A DNA stretch of 13,706 bases from the NCBI GenBank assembly GCA_937900465.1, contig CALCEJ010000141.1, positions 1-13,706 of the forward strand. The letters are read 5' to 3'. The position numbers and the translations under genes were made by a program. Position 1 is the stretch's first letter. Each line of letters starts with the position of its first letter. Positions 6,795 to 13,706 of this stretch are shown here, piece by piece. Source of the stretch: an uncultured Bacteroidales bacterium. Lineage in GTDB: Bacteria; Bacteroidota; Bacteroidia; Bacteroidales; UBA932. The notes under the pieces are model-generated. The model had not been told where the DNA came from, made no database searches, and saw nothing but the letters and a program-made list of their open reading frames with translations.

Positions 6795-6837
6795 AAAAAT
6801 GAGGCTGACTCAATTGAGCCAGCCTTCATTTTTTATT
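6795..6837. terminator. Bidirectional terminator between the histone-like gene and rmuC
   Basis: AATGAGGCTG (6798-6807) pairs with CAGCCTTCATT (6820-6830) with one bulged T; the core CTCAATTGAG is itself a perfect palindrome, separated by one A-C mismatch. On the plus strand a TTTTTTATT tract follows the stem; on the minus strand the stem ends in ATTTTTCC. It therefore serves both converging transcripts, and the rmuC stop codon at 6833-6835 sits in its tail. Confidence 0.85.
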
Positions 6838-8125
6838 GTCCGTCGGAAACGGGAGGGAGAATGTGGGATGAAGGGAGCTTTACGCCGTGGTCGACGGCTT
6901 TTCGGGCCGCTCCCACGATGCTCTGGGGACTATCCATAAGCCTCGCGGTATTCTCCTTGAACTTCTTGACCACCGAATCCAGTCCCCTCTCCACCTCAGC
7001 GTTCTTTTCGCAGTAGAGAGCGACGCGGTCTACCATCGACTGAGCGGCATCGATTATTTCCTGGATATTTTCAAGCTGTTCCTTCTGGACCCACGCGCTC
7101 TTGATCAGACGAAGGAACGGAATCAGCGTTTCCTCCGTGGTGATAAGCACATTCTGCCTGAACGCCTTGGCGAATATCTCATTGTCCTCCTGCTTTGCGA
7201 GCTGGTAAGCGCCATAGTTCGGGATGAACATAATGACGTAATCAAGGGTTTTACGACCCTGGACATATTTCTGGTATTCCTTGCCGGTGAGTTCCTTGAT
7301 GTGGTTAAGGACGGATTCGAGATTCCGGCGGGACGCATCAGAGCGGGCCTCGTCCGTTTCTGCCTCATACCAGTCCGAGAGGGCGCTAAGCGACACCTTC
7401 GAGTCAATAAGGATATCTGTTGAATCAGGAAAATGGAGAGCAAAGTCCGGACGCATCTTCTTTCCCGTCTCCTCATTCACGATGATGTTTCCCTGACGGT
7501 CGCGAAGGTAGAACTCAGCGTCGTAGTCGTGCCCCTCGCGAAGTCCCTCTGCCTTCAGGATATTCTCGAGGATTGTTTCCCCGAATATTCCCTGCATCTT
7601 GTTCTTGCCCTTGAGAGCCGCAGCGAGGGTTTCGGCGCGGGAGCCGATGGATTCTGTCTGCTCACGGAGGTGCCGTACGGTTTCAGCGAACTGGGTTTTG
7701 ATGGAGGAACTTTCCTCTGCCTGGGTCTTCTTGTGGGCCTCGAAAGATTCTTTCATCTCGCGGATGTCCTTGTCAAGACCGCCGGTAATGTTTTTCATAG
7801 TCTGTTCGGCCTCCTTTTTCAGCGCCTCCTCGCGGGCCTTCAGAAGCTTTTCATTCTCGAGGGCAAGTGCGGTTTTCGCCGCCTCGATTGCCTTCTCCTG
7901 CCCCTCCTTAAGCTCTGCAAGGGCCTTTTCATTCCGCGCCTTCTCGTTCTCAAGAACGGTCTCAGCAGCTTTTGCAGCCGCCTCCGCCCGGATTATTTCA
8001 GCATCCTTTTCAGAAAGCAGGCGATCGTACCTGGACTTTGTCCTCGAGGATGTGACTATCCAAAGGATTAGAACAATCACGGCAACCGCCGCTGCAACTA
8101 TAGCAAGAATCTCTATATAGCCCAT
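6833..8125 (-). CDS. rmuC: DNA recombination protein RmuC homologue
   Basis: 430 residues. An N-terminal membrane helix (about 4-25) is followed by a long, highly charged coiled coil rich in Glu, Lys and Ala (about 30-170) and then the RmuC nuclease-like domain. Family motifs are clear: MQGIFGETILENIL (177-190), MRPDFALHFP (224-233), ILIDSKVSLSAL (238-249) and DYVIMFIPN. The spacing of E183/E187, D227, D241 and K243 fits the PD-(D/E)XK-like fold. RmuC limits inversions at short inverted repeats in E. coli and has been linked to restriction of replicating foreign DNA; its biochemical activity is not settled. It starts 15 bases after the preceding oxidoreductase gene, with no visible promoter or terminator between, so it may be the last gene of that operon, though a functional link is not evident. 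Confidence 0.95.
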   Translation of the reverse strand: MGYIEILAIVAAAVAVIVLILWIVTSSRTKSRYDRLLSEKDAEIIRAEAAAKAAETVLENEKARNEKALAELKEGQEKAIEAAKTALALENEKLLKAREEALKKEAEQTMKNITGGLDKDIREMKESFEAHKKTQAEESSSIKTQFAETVRHLREQTESIGSRAETLAAALKGKNKMQGIFGETILENILKAEGLREGHDYDAEFYLRDRQGNIIVNEETGKKMRPDFALHFPDSTDILIDSKVSLSALSDWYEAETDEARSDASRRNLESVLNHIKELTGKEYQKYVQGRKTLDYVIMFIPNYGAYQLAKQEDNEIFAKAFRQNVLITTEETLIPFLRLIKSAWVQKEQLENIQEIIDAAQSMVDRVALYCEKNAEVERGLDSVVKKFKENTARLMDSPQSIVGAARKAVDHGVKLPSSHILPPVSDGQ

Positions 8126-8140
8126 AATCTGTCAGGTCAG

Positions 8141-9478
8141 TCAAATTTCCCACCCCGGTTCATACTCGCGTCCCCAGAGGGCCGATGCTGCCTCCGAGGC
8201 GCCGATAATCCTGCCGCTCGAAGGGTCTACCGCGAGGGATTCCCCCGTTCGCTGGGCGATGTTGCCAAGCTGGACAAGTTGAGTGCTGATGCAGGCGTCG
8301 CGGATGGTGGAGTTAAGAGGCGAGCCCGAGCGGATTGCATCGAACCAGTTCTTGAAGTGGATCATATCCAGCTTCTCCGAAGGATTGACAAGGTTTCCGG
8401 GCTCGAAGGTGAGATCCGAGCTCTCGTGCTTGATCTCTTCTCCTGCCATATCCAGAATCTTGTACTCATTTCCACCGCCGAGGACCAGCGTTCCGTTCTC
8501 GCCGTAGAATGCGACACCGACGCCGAATCCGTCAGTAGGAGTGCTGTTGCAGCTACGTCCCTCCCAGGAGCCGGCCGCAGAATCTCCGAACTGATAAGTA
8601 ATGAGCTGGGTATCAGGGAATTCCCAATCGTCCACATAGCGGAACCTGCCGCCAACGGAATTGACGGAAGTAGGATACGATACACCGAGCCCCCATCGCA
8701 GTATATCCACAAAGTGAGTCCCGTTATTGAGAGCCTCACCTGTACCCCAGCGATAGAACCAGTGCCAGTTGTAGTGGATGTAATTGTCGTGGAATTCAGA
8801 GACACGCGGAGCCGGGCCCTGCCAGAGGTCCCAATCCAGAGTGGAAGGCACAGGGACTGCTTTCCCCCTCCCGATGGAAGGACGGTTTGCGGAGTACCAG
8901 GACTTCGCGTAGCGTACCCGGCCGATGCTACCGTTTCGGACTTCGTCGATTGCAGCGATAATATTGGGCCAGGAGCGACGCTGGTTGCCTGCCGTGATAA
9001 CAAGCTTGGGGTTACGGGAAACCGCTTTCAAAAGGGCTTCGTTTTCCGAGGGGCAGTAGCTGGTAGGCTTCTCAAGATAGACGTGCTTTCCGGCCTCGAG
9101 AGCCATAATTCCGGCCTTTGCGTGCCAGTGGTCAGGCATCGCGATCACCGCAGCGTCAAAATCCTTCCATTCCAGCATCTTCCGTATATCACGGAAGATC
9201 TTAGGGCGCTTTCCGGTCTGGGAAAAGACCTGCTCGCAGCAACGCTCCAGCGCGACGGCGTCGCAGTCGCAAAGGCAGGTAACCTCGCAAAGAGGCATCT
9301 TGGCAAAGGATGACGCCAGGGCGAGCCCCCTTGAATTCACGCCAACGACTCCTATACGGATAATATCGTTCGCCCCTATCACCTTACGGGTCTTTCCGTC
9401 AGAGAATACTGGGAATCCGAGCGAGAGCGCCGCTGTCCCAACGGCCGCCTGGCGGATGAAATCTCTTCTTGAAGTCAT
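8141..9478 (-). CDS. Exported Gfo/Idh/MocA family oxidoreductase with Tat signal
   Basis: 445 residues. The N-terminus MTSRRDFIRQAAVGTAALSLG is a twin-arginine signal (R4-R5), implying export folded, probably with cofactor bound. A Rossmann domain follows: IRIGVVGVNSRG (40-51), the conserved PDHWHA (115-120), then YLEKP with the catalytic-type Lys137 in EKP (136-138). The C-terminal alpha/beta domain contains WHWFYRWGTGEALNNGTHFVDILRW (about 238-262), with His255 and Asp258 in the usual GxHxxD position. Secreted members of this kind are abundant in Bacteroidales and act on sugars, glycosides or inositols using tightly held NAD(P); the substrate is not readable here. The gene starts 3 bases after the small membrane protein gene and is 15 bases before rmuC. 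Confidence 0.92.
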   Translation of the reverse strand: MTSRRDFIRQAAVGTAALSLGFPVFSDGKTRKVIGANDIIRIGVVGVNSRGLALASSFAKMPLCEVTCLCDCDAVALERCCEQVFSQTGKRPKIFRDIRKMLEWKDFDAAVIAMPDHWHAKAGIMALEAGKHVYLEKPTSYCPSENEALLKAVSRNPKLVITAGNQRRSWPNIIAAIDEVRNGSIGRVRYAKSWYSANRPSIGRGKAVPVPSTLDWDLWQGPAPRVSEFHDNYIHYNWHWFYRWGTGEALNNGTHFVDILRWGLGVSYPTSVNSVGGRFRYVDDWEFPDTQLITYQFGDSAAGSWEGRSCNSTPTDGFGVGVAFYGENGTLVLGGGNEYKILDMAGEEIKHESSDLTFEPGNLVNPSEKLDMIHFKNWFDAIRSGSPLNSTIRDACISTQLVQLGNIAQRTGESLAVDPSSGRIIGASEAASALWGREYEPGWEI

Positions 9479-9481
9479 AAT

Positions 9482-9709
9482 CTATCTGAGTTTTTTGATT
9501 ATCAGTGCAATAAAACGGAAAAGGCCGATGAAAAGATAGAGCCCGAGAGCTATCGAAAGAGTGAATCCCACCTGGGTAAACAGCTCATACCAGGGCCTCG
9601 TATATGCAATTATCGCACCCGCGTTGACAAGCACCGCCACCGCGAGGCATCCCAGGAAAACAAACAGTTCCCTCTTCCAATCCTTCCCTGTTATAACTAT
9701 ATCTTTCAT
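9482..9709 (-). CDS. Small two-helix membrane protein of unknown function
   Basis: 75 residues. The start is MKDIVITGKDWKREL, followed by a first hydrophobic helix at about 15-35 (LFVFLGCLAVAVLVNAGAII), a short loop with YTRPWYELFTQ, and a second helix at about 45-69; the protein ends in basic KKLR. Positive charges at both ends suggest that both termini are cytoplasmic. The start codon overlaps the upstream stop as TGATG, so translation is probably coupled, and the next gene starts 3 bases after its stop. This tight placement between two exported Gfo/Idh/MocA enzymes argues that it is a true gene with a role in the same process, for example as a membrane partner. I do not recognise a named family. 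Confidence 0.8.
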   Translation of the reverse strand: MKDIVITGKDWKRELFVFLGCLAVAVLVNAGAIIAYTRPWYELFTQVGFTLSIALGLYLFIGLFRFIALIIKKLR

Positions 9710-11022
9710 CAGAACTTCATATAAGGTATCTTATACTCCTCTGGGAATACGACAAGCCGTTTTTCGTCCATAGCCATATTCCCGAGAAGGCACAGCACAG
9801 TTGCGCAGTATGCCTCTTCAACTACTCTCTCAGCCTTCTCCCCGGTAATGCAGGACTGGCAGAAGGCGGAAAGGATAAGGTCAGAGCCGTCATTGTCAGC
9901 AGCAATCATACTCTGCCCGGCATTGACGCTTACAGGCCCGTCCACCAGGGTATGGGGCACGTAAGAACTTCGAAGTTCCGGACGCCAACTCGGGCCGGCT
10001 GCCGGTATGGCTCCGAAGGTCTTGTCGCGAAGTTGGCCAAGAAGCTGTCTGAGACCGGAAATCTCATTGTCTTCCTCCAGATAATAAACCCCGCGTGTCA
10101 GGTCCACGGTACCTTTTTTCCCGAGTATCTGGTCCTCCATCCCGTTATACTTATTCGAAATCAACGATTCGTAGGCGATTTTCCGGCCGTCGGAATAACG
10201 GTACGTTACATTCACGCTGTCATAAACCTCGCGTCCGTCCTTCCAATAAACGATATCTCCAAGGCCCACAATCTCAGAAGGCATCTTATCCACAGTCCAG
10301 TTGCAAACCTCCAGCTGATGGCAGGCAAGTTCCGTCATAAGGCCGGCAGAATGCTCCTTGTATAGCCTCCAGTTGATGTTTCTCTCAAGGGAAGGATCCG
10401 GAACCGGACGGCGCCAGTCCGCGTTACGGAACCAGTGACACCTCATCCCGACAACATCCCCGACAAGTCCCTCACGGATAAGCCTTACGCCTTCTATATA
10501 CTTGGGATCATACATCCTTTGCATACAGAAATACAGTGCCTTGTCAGTTCTGAGATATGCGTCGTAAACCCTCTTGCACTGATCAAGCGTACGCGCCATC
10601 GCCTTCTCGCAGAAGACGTGTTTCCCGGCATCGAGGGCAGCGAGAGTAATCTCAGCGTGGGACCCCAGCGGAGTCGCGATAATCACACCGTCAACCTCAT
10701 CACTTTCCAGAACCTCCCTGTAATCAGTAAAAAGCTTAGCCCCGGGGACCATTGCCGATGCTGCCTTGAGATTTACATCATAAGGGTCGCAGAGCGCAAC
10801 AACCTCCGCGTGAGCTATACCGCGGAGCATCGTAAGATGATACTGTCCCCGCGAACCGCAGCCGATAAGAGCCACACGCGCCTTCAAGGAGCCCACTTCC
10901 GAAAGCTTTTCGGGCGTGCACGAGCGGAGCCAGGGCATTGAAGCAAGGAGCGCCGCTCCCCCGCCAATACAGCCCAGTTGCTTGATAAACTGCCTCTTCG
11001 ACAGGTCAACCGTCTCTTTCAT
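9709..11022 (-). CDS. Gfo/Idh/MocA family oxidoreductase, exported variant with EKA motif
   Basis: 437 residues. The leader has SKRQFIKQLG (8-17), a KR variant of the twin-arginine motif, then a hydrophobic run and WLRSC with Cys35 as a possible lipid attachment site, so it may be a Tat-exported lipoprotein. The Rossmann motif is G54-C-G56-S-R-G59; IIATPLGSHAEI (114-125) is typical. The usual EKP is here E139-K140-A141: the catalytic Lys is kept but the Pro is replaced. In the C-terminal domain the GxHxxD site reads LACHQLEVCNW (His235, Glu238). Substrate is unknown; sugar or cyclitol oxidation is likely by family. It overlaps ApbE by 4 bases (ATGA) and the small membrane protein by 1 base. 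Confidence 0.9.
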   Translation of the reverse strand: MKETVDLSKRQFIKQLGCIGGGAALLASMPWLRSCTPEKLSEVGSLKARVALIGCGSRGQYHLTMLRGIAHAEVVALCDPYDVNLKAASAMVPGAKLFTDYREVLESDEVDGVIIATPLGSHAEITLAALDAGKHVFCEKAMARTLDQCKRVYDAYLRTDKALYFCMQRMYDPKYIEGVRLIREGLVGDVVGMRCHWFRNADWRRPVPDPSLERNINWRLYKEHSAGLMTELACHQLEVCNWTVDKMPSEIVGLGDIVYWKDGREVYDSVNVTYRYSDGRKIAYESLISNKYNGMEDQILGKKGTVDLTRGVYYLEEDNEISGLRQLLGQLRDKTFGAIPAAGPSWRPELRSSYVPHTLVDGPVSVNAGQSMIAADNDGSDLILSAFCQSCITGEKAERVVEEAYCATVLCLLGNMAMDEKRLVVFPEEYKIPYMKF

Positions 11023-11759
11023 ACTTCAAATATAAGGATTTCCGCTGAGGAAAACCGTTTTTCCAATTCTTTTCTTTCCTTTTCGTCCGCAACCATCGCT
11101 GCCGTCGACAGCACCTCAGCATCTGTTGCATCCGGAGCCTTAACAATCACAAGACGCCTCGAGAGCACCCTCTCGCCGGTCCTGGGGTCGACGATATGCC
11201 CCCCATAACGGGGAGTGTTGCCGGATGTTGACATCGCCTCGTCCCGAAGCGAAATCTCCGTGAGCTGCGCTCCCGTATACGGATCCGTCACCCCTACGGT
11301 CCACGAAGGCCCATACGGATGATGCCCCGCACCGAAAATCGAACTGCCGCCGAAATCAACGAAGGCGTCGTGGACTCCGCGCCTTCGGAAAAGGTCCGCG
11401 ATAAAACTCAGCGCCGCCCCTTTTGCAAGCCCTCCGAAGTCCAACCCGCCTCCATATCTCACACTGAAGAGCCCATCCGTCCGCTCCGCGTACGAATCCC
11501 CGAGGCCCATCCACGCCCGAAGCCGGGCCGAAGGTTCCTTCACGAGTCCGGCGTTAAAACGCGCAACTTCGCTTTCCGGATTAAACCTGTCAAGGAGCGT
11601 GTCAGACTCTTCCAGATAGGCGCAGGCGGCATCCCAGAGCGAACGTGCGGCACGCTCCTCGATATCTGTCACAATCATCCCGAAGCGGGTTCCCATCACC
11701 CTCTCCACATTACCTGATGCAATCCTCAGGTCCTTCTCATATGAGAATTCAGTCTTCAC
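11019..11759 (-). CDS. apbE: FAD:protein FMN transferase (ApbE family)
   Basis: ApbE transfers FMN from FAD to a Thr or Ser of target proteins such as NqrC, RnfG and FMN-binding-domain proteins. The family motifs are intact: VMGTRFG near 21-27, LDFGGLAKGAALS (106-118), VDFGGSS (134-140), MSTSGNTPRYGGHIVDPRTG (176-195) and the metal-binding-type DATDAEVLSTA (210-220). At 246 residues it is shorter than typical ApbE (about 300-350) and has no signal peptide or lipobox, whereas most Bacteroidota ApbE proteins are exported lipoproteins. Either it acts in the cytoplasm or it is a compact subtype. It overlaps both neighbours by 4 bases (ATGA), so it is part of the oxidoreductase operon. No recognisable flavin acceptor motif (S/T-G-A-S/T-x-x-T/S) was found in the neighbouring proteins. 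Confidence 0.92.
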   Translation of the reverse strand: MKTEFSYEKDLRIASGNVERVMGTRFGMIVTDIEERAARSLWDAACAYLEESDTLLDRFNPESEVARFNAGLVKEPSARLRAWMGLGDSYAERTDGLFSVRYGGGLDFGGLAKGAALSFIADLFRRRGVHDAFVDFGGSSIFGAGHHPYGPSWTVGVTDPYTGAQLTEISLRDEAMSTSGNTPRYGGHIVDPRTGERVLSRRLVIVKAPDATDAEVLSTAAMVADEKERKELEKRFSSAEILIFEV

Positions 11760-12925
11760 TCGGATGCCATTTGAACAGCTGTAGTCGTTATATAATACTT
11801 CGAAAGGGTATTCTGGATCTCGGATGCGGGCATTCTCCCACGACGGACATAGCGGAGGAAATCCGCCGCAACAAGCGAGAAATGATCCTCGTGGGTAAGT
11901 ACCCTGCGTGGAGTAACGTCAGTTTCGCCGTCAAAGAGTTTTTTCGCATAGCCCGTCGTGGAATCCTGACGGACATAGATATTGCCTCCTTCGCACCTGT
12001 AAACGGCCTGGAACGTATCCGGACCGCCTTCGTAGTCCCACCTTACGGATATCCGTACATACAGATCCCGGACTTTGAAAAGGACCTGTCCGTTGGAAAG
12101 CACCTCCAGGGGCTCCGCGATTACCTCTCCGGTGGAGCGGAGGAACTGTTCCGGAGTAACGACGGTCGGATAATGACAGGCCTCGAGAACTTCCACTTCA
12201 TCCGGACGAATCGCTTCACCGGGGAAGCACTGCCACAAGACGAGGTCGATCAGATGGGTCGTGACATCAGCAATCCCCTCTCCCTGTTCCTTGACGTCAT
12301 AGTACCAGACAGGGCGGGTCAGCGGCACTCCGTCGACTTCCTTGTAGAAATGATGTATGCTCTCCATCTCAATTCCCGGAGACTCGCCCGTTCCGCCGGT
12401 GAGGATCCTTCCCTCCAGGAGCCGTTTTGTCGCAATGTTCAGTTCGTCGTGCCTTTCCGTCATCAGGTCCATTACGGCAAGCCCTTTCTCCGCAGCCTCT
12501 TCACAGGCCTTTTCAAGGATGGGGAAATCACCGGGTTCTATCGCCATAGGCTTGTCAGAAAGGACGTTGTATCCCTTTGAGACGGCATCGAGAATGTTTT
12601 CCGTCTTTCGGGAATTCTTTCCGGCAAGGACGACAACCTCCCGGAACGCCCTTCGTGCAATGGGAAGGTCAACTCCGGTATGGACCTCAGTAATCCAGGA
12701 CGTAGCATTCTCCGCCCTTGAATTGAATCTACGGACTCCCTCGAGGAACGCTTCCGTCTCCTTCCCCTCGGGGCCATATACATCCACCGTATCCGACAGC
12801 CCTTCGAGCCTTTCCCTGAGGACCAACCCGGCGTGGAAATGCCCTGGCTCGACGACGTTGATACGGATCTCCTGCCTGCATCCCGGAAGGATGCATAACA
12901 ACAGTATGAGTGAATACCTTCTCAT
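11756..12925 (-). CDS. Gfo/Idh/MocA-like oxidoreductase lipoprotein
   Basis: 389 residues with a short, strong lipoprotein signal (MRRYSLILLLCILPG then C16), so it is probably anchored in the membrane facing the periplasm. The Rossmann start is unusual: VVEPGHFHAGLV (24-35) replaces the GxGxxG loop. VVVLAGKNSRKTENILDAVSKGYNVLSDKPMAI follows, with Lys125 in DKP (124-126) in place of EKP. The C-terminal domain has GIADVTTHLIDLVLW (217-231), the normal His/Asp site (His224, Asp227). This resembles the Bacteroidota lipoproteins described as having a putative oxidoreductase C-terminal domain. It overlaps the upstream gene and apbE by 4 bases each. The altered nucleotide loop makes ordinary NAD binding uncertain; the fold call is firm, the activity is not. 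Confidence 0.88.
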   Translation of the reverse strand: MRRYSLILLLCILPGCRQEIRINVVEPGHFHAGLVLRERLEGLSDTVDVYGPEGKETEAFLEGVRRFNSRAENATSWITEVHTGVDLPIARRAFREVVVLAGKNSRKTENILDAVSKGYNVLSDKPMAIEPGDFPILEKACEEAAEKGLAVMDLMTERHDELNIATKRLLEGRILTGGTGESPGIEMESIHHFYKEVDGVPLTRPVWYYDVKEQGEGIADVTTHLIDLVLWQCFPGEAIRPDEVEVLEACHYPTVVTPEQFLRSTGEVIAEPLEVLSNGQVLFKVRDLYVRISVRWDYEGGPDTFQAVYRCEGGNIYVRQDSTTGYAKKLFDGETDVTPRRVLTHEDHFSLVAADFLRYVRRGRMPASEIQNTLSKYYITTTAVQMASE

Positions 12926-13706
12926 TTTACTTTCTTCAGGAGCTTTTTCGCCTGCTTTTCGCCCTCCCGGAGAGCCTTTTTGATCGAGACAGGCTTTCCG
13001 CCCTTTTCAAGACTCATATTTGAAGCCTTCATAAAGGCGTATATTTCGATTGTTTCCTCACGGGAAACCGGAGGCCTTCCGCTGAGGAAGAACTCAAGAA
13101 TCTGGTCCAGAAGCACTTTGTAGCCTGCATATCCGCCAGCGGGGACAGCCCCGGAAGGGGTGAATGCCGTTCCGCCGTAGATAGCGGGGCCCTCGACGAT
13201 TGCGCGGAAAGTCCCGGTACGTCCGTCGGCCCATTTCCCGGTGACGACGTCGCCGGAATCCGTATGGGTCCTCGTGACGGACTCGCAGCCGGTGCCCATC
13301 AGGGTATAAAGAGTTTCTACGCCGTGGATGCCGTAGAAGCCGAAATCGGGGTGAGTGGGCTCGCTTTTATGGGGAGAATAGCAGTCTGCGGCGAGGATTT
13401 CCCCGTAAGCGCCCTCTCGGAGTTTCACGTTCTCCGGGGAGAAACGGAGGGCTGAGGAGGAGAAAATGGGAATCCCGTAGGAATCTGCGAGCTTATAGAT
13501 TGCAAGGGCTTCGCCGAGGGTTGCGCCTATGGGCTTGTCTATATAACAGACTTTCCCGGCCTTGAAGACCTCGAGGGCCTGCTCCAGGTGGGGATGACCG
13601 TCGTTAGTCTCAAGGAGGACAAAGTCCACCTTCTCGCAGAGTTCAGCGATGGACCCGACAATCTCGACGCCGTGTTTTTTTACTTCCTCCGTATAGCCGG
13701 GCTGCT
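12922..13706 (-). CDS. Gfo/Idh/MocA family oxidoreductase, 5' end outside the window
   Basis: The frame is open to the right edge, reading (..)QPGYTEEVKKHGVEIV and on through 13629, where a GTG might be mistaken for a start; it is internal, because the coding sequence upstream of it fits the Rossmann domain. 261 codons are visible including the stop. VDFVLLETNDGHPHLEQAL is followed by CYIDKPIGATL, with the catalytic-type Lys in DKP. The segment GFYGIHGVETLYTLMG supplies the conserved His and Glu of the GxHxxD-like site. The C-terminus ends in a basic stretch (KKALREGEKQAKKLLKKVK). The N-terminal nucleotide loop and any signal peptide lie outside. It is the first visible gene of the operon and overlaps the next by 4 bases (ATGA). 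Confidence 0.9.
   Translation of the reverse strand, partial: QPGYTEEVKKHGVEIVGSIAELCEKVDFVLLETNDGHPHLEQALEVFKAGKVCYIDKPIGATLGEALAIYKLADSYGIPIFSSSALRFSPENVKLREGAYGEILAADCYSPHKSEPTHPDFGFYGIHGVETLYTLMGTGCESVTRTHTDSGDVVTGKWADGRTGTFRAIVEGPAIYGGTAFTPSGAVPAGGYAGYKVLLDQILEFFLSGRPPVSREETIEIYAFMKASNMSLEKGGKPVSIKKALREGEKQAKKLLKKVK

Noticed and set aside
6395..6829. 144-codon minus-strand frame over the histone-like gene
   Set aside because: It runs antisense through the histone-like gene, its promoter and the terminator; the translation looks random.
8279..9313. 344-codon open frame on the plus strand
   Set aside because: Antisense to the Tat-exported oxidoreductase; no motif supports it.
11645..12580. 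311-codon open frame on the plus strand
   Set aside because: Antisense across apbE and the lipoprotein oxidoreductase, both strongly supported; no promoter or family match.
13627..13629. GTG as start of the rightmost oxidoreductase
   Set aside because: The same frame continues to the window edge with sequence fitting the Rossmann domain, so the gene is simply cut by the window.
13671..13681. Run of seven A on the coding strand as a programmed frameshift site
   Set aside because: It falls on two normal Lys codons within an intact frame, and no second frame of interest or downstream hairpin was seen.

Overview
The window reads as chromosomal DNA of a Bacteroidota member, most likely order Bacteroidales. 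This rests on the promoter type (TTTG, then about 20 bases, then TAnnTTTG), the lack of strong Shine-Dalgarno sequences, many SPII lipoproteins, a small Hc1-type histone-like gene, and a radical SAM/lipoprotein pair that I know only from this phylum. Genus cannot be read from the sequence. The first ~255 bases are different: an AT-rich fragment of thiC, full of A-ending codons, that stops matching ThiC abruptly after the conserved GYDHITSAIGG motif. It is either a foreign remnant or a chimeric assembly join.

Layout from left to right. (1) 1-282: thiC fragment with no usable 3' end. (2) 276-314: hairpin terminator of the minus-strand operon that follows. (3) 347-4612, minus strand: outer-membrane porin-like protein, then imelysin lipoprotein, then di-haem (DUF1111-type) lipoprotein. 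This resembles known iron-regulated imelysin/di-haem clusters and probably serves iron or haem handling at the envelope. Its promoter is embedded in three short perfect palindromes. (4) 4752-6363, minus strand: a lipoprotein and a radical SAM/SPASM enzyme, matching the rSAM/lipoprotein system defined by comparative genomics, whose chemistry is to my knowledge unknown. It has a near-consensus promoter of its own. (5) 6620-6775, plus strand: a 51-residue histone H1-like protein, divergent from the pair and closed by a bidirectional terminator. (6) 6833-13706, minus strand, open at the right edge: seven tightly packed genes. In transcription order they are a Gfo/Idh/MocA oxidoreductase (5' end outside), a Gfo/Idh/MocA lipoprotein, ApbE, a third Gfo/Idh/MocA protein with a Tat-like/lipoprotein-like leader, a two-helix membrane peptide, a fourth Gfo/Idh/MocA protein with a Tat leader, and RmuC. 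Three junctions are 4-base ATGA overlaps and one is a 1-base TGATG overlap.

How the parts may work together. The iron cluster would move metal or haem across the outer membrane (porin), bind it (imelysin) and perform redox chemistry (di-haem protein). In the large operon, four oxidoreductases of one superfamily, three with export signals, suggest redox conversion of sugars or cyclitols in or near the periplasm, in the manner of 3-keto-glycoside pathways. ApbE suggests a covalently flavinylated redox carrier, but no acceptor is visible here. The two least-explained systems are the rSAM/lipoprotein pair and this oxidoreductase/ApbE operon. No tRNA, rRNA, CRISPR array, insertion sequence or integrase was seen, and no gene-free stretch exceeds 300 bases.
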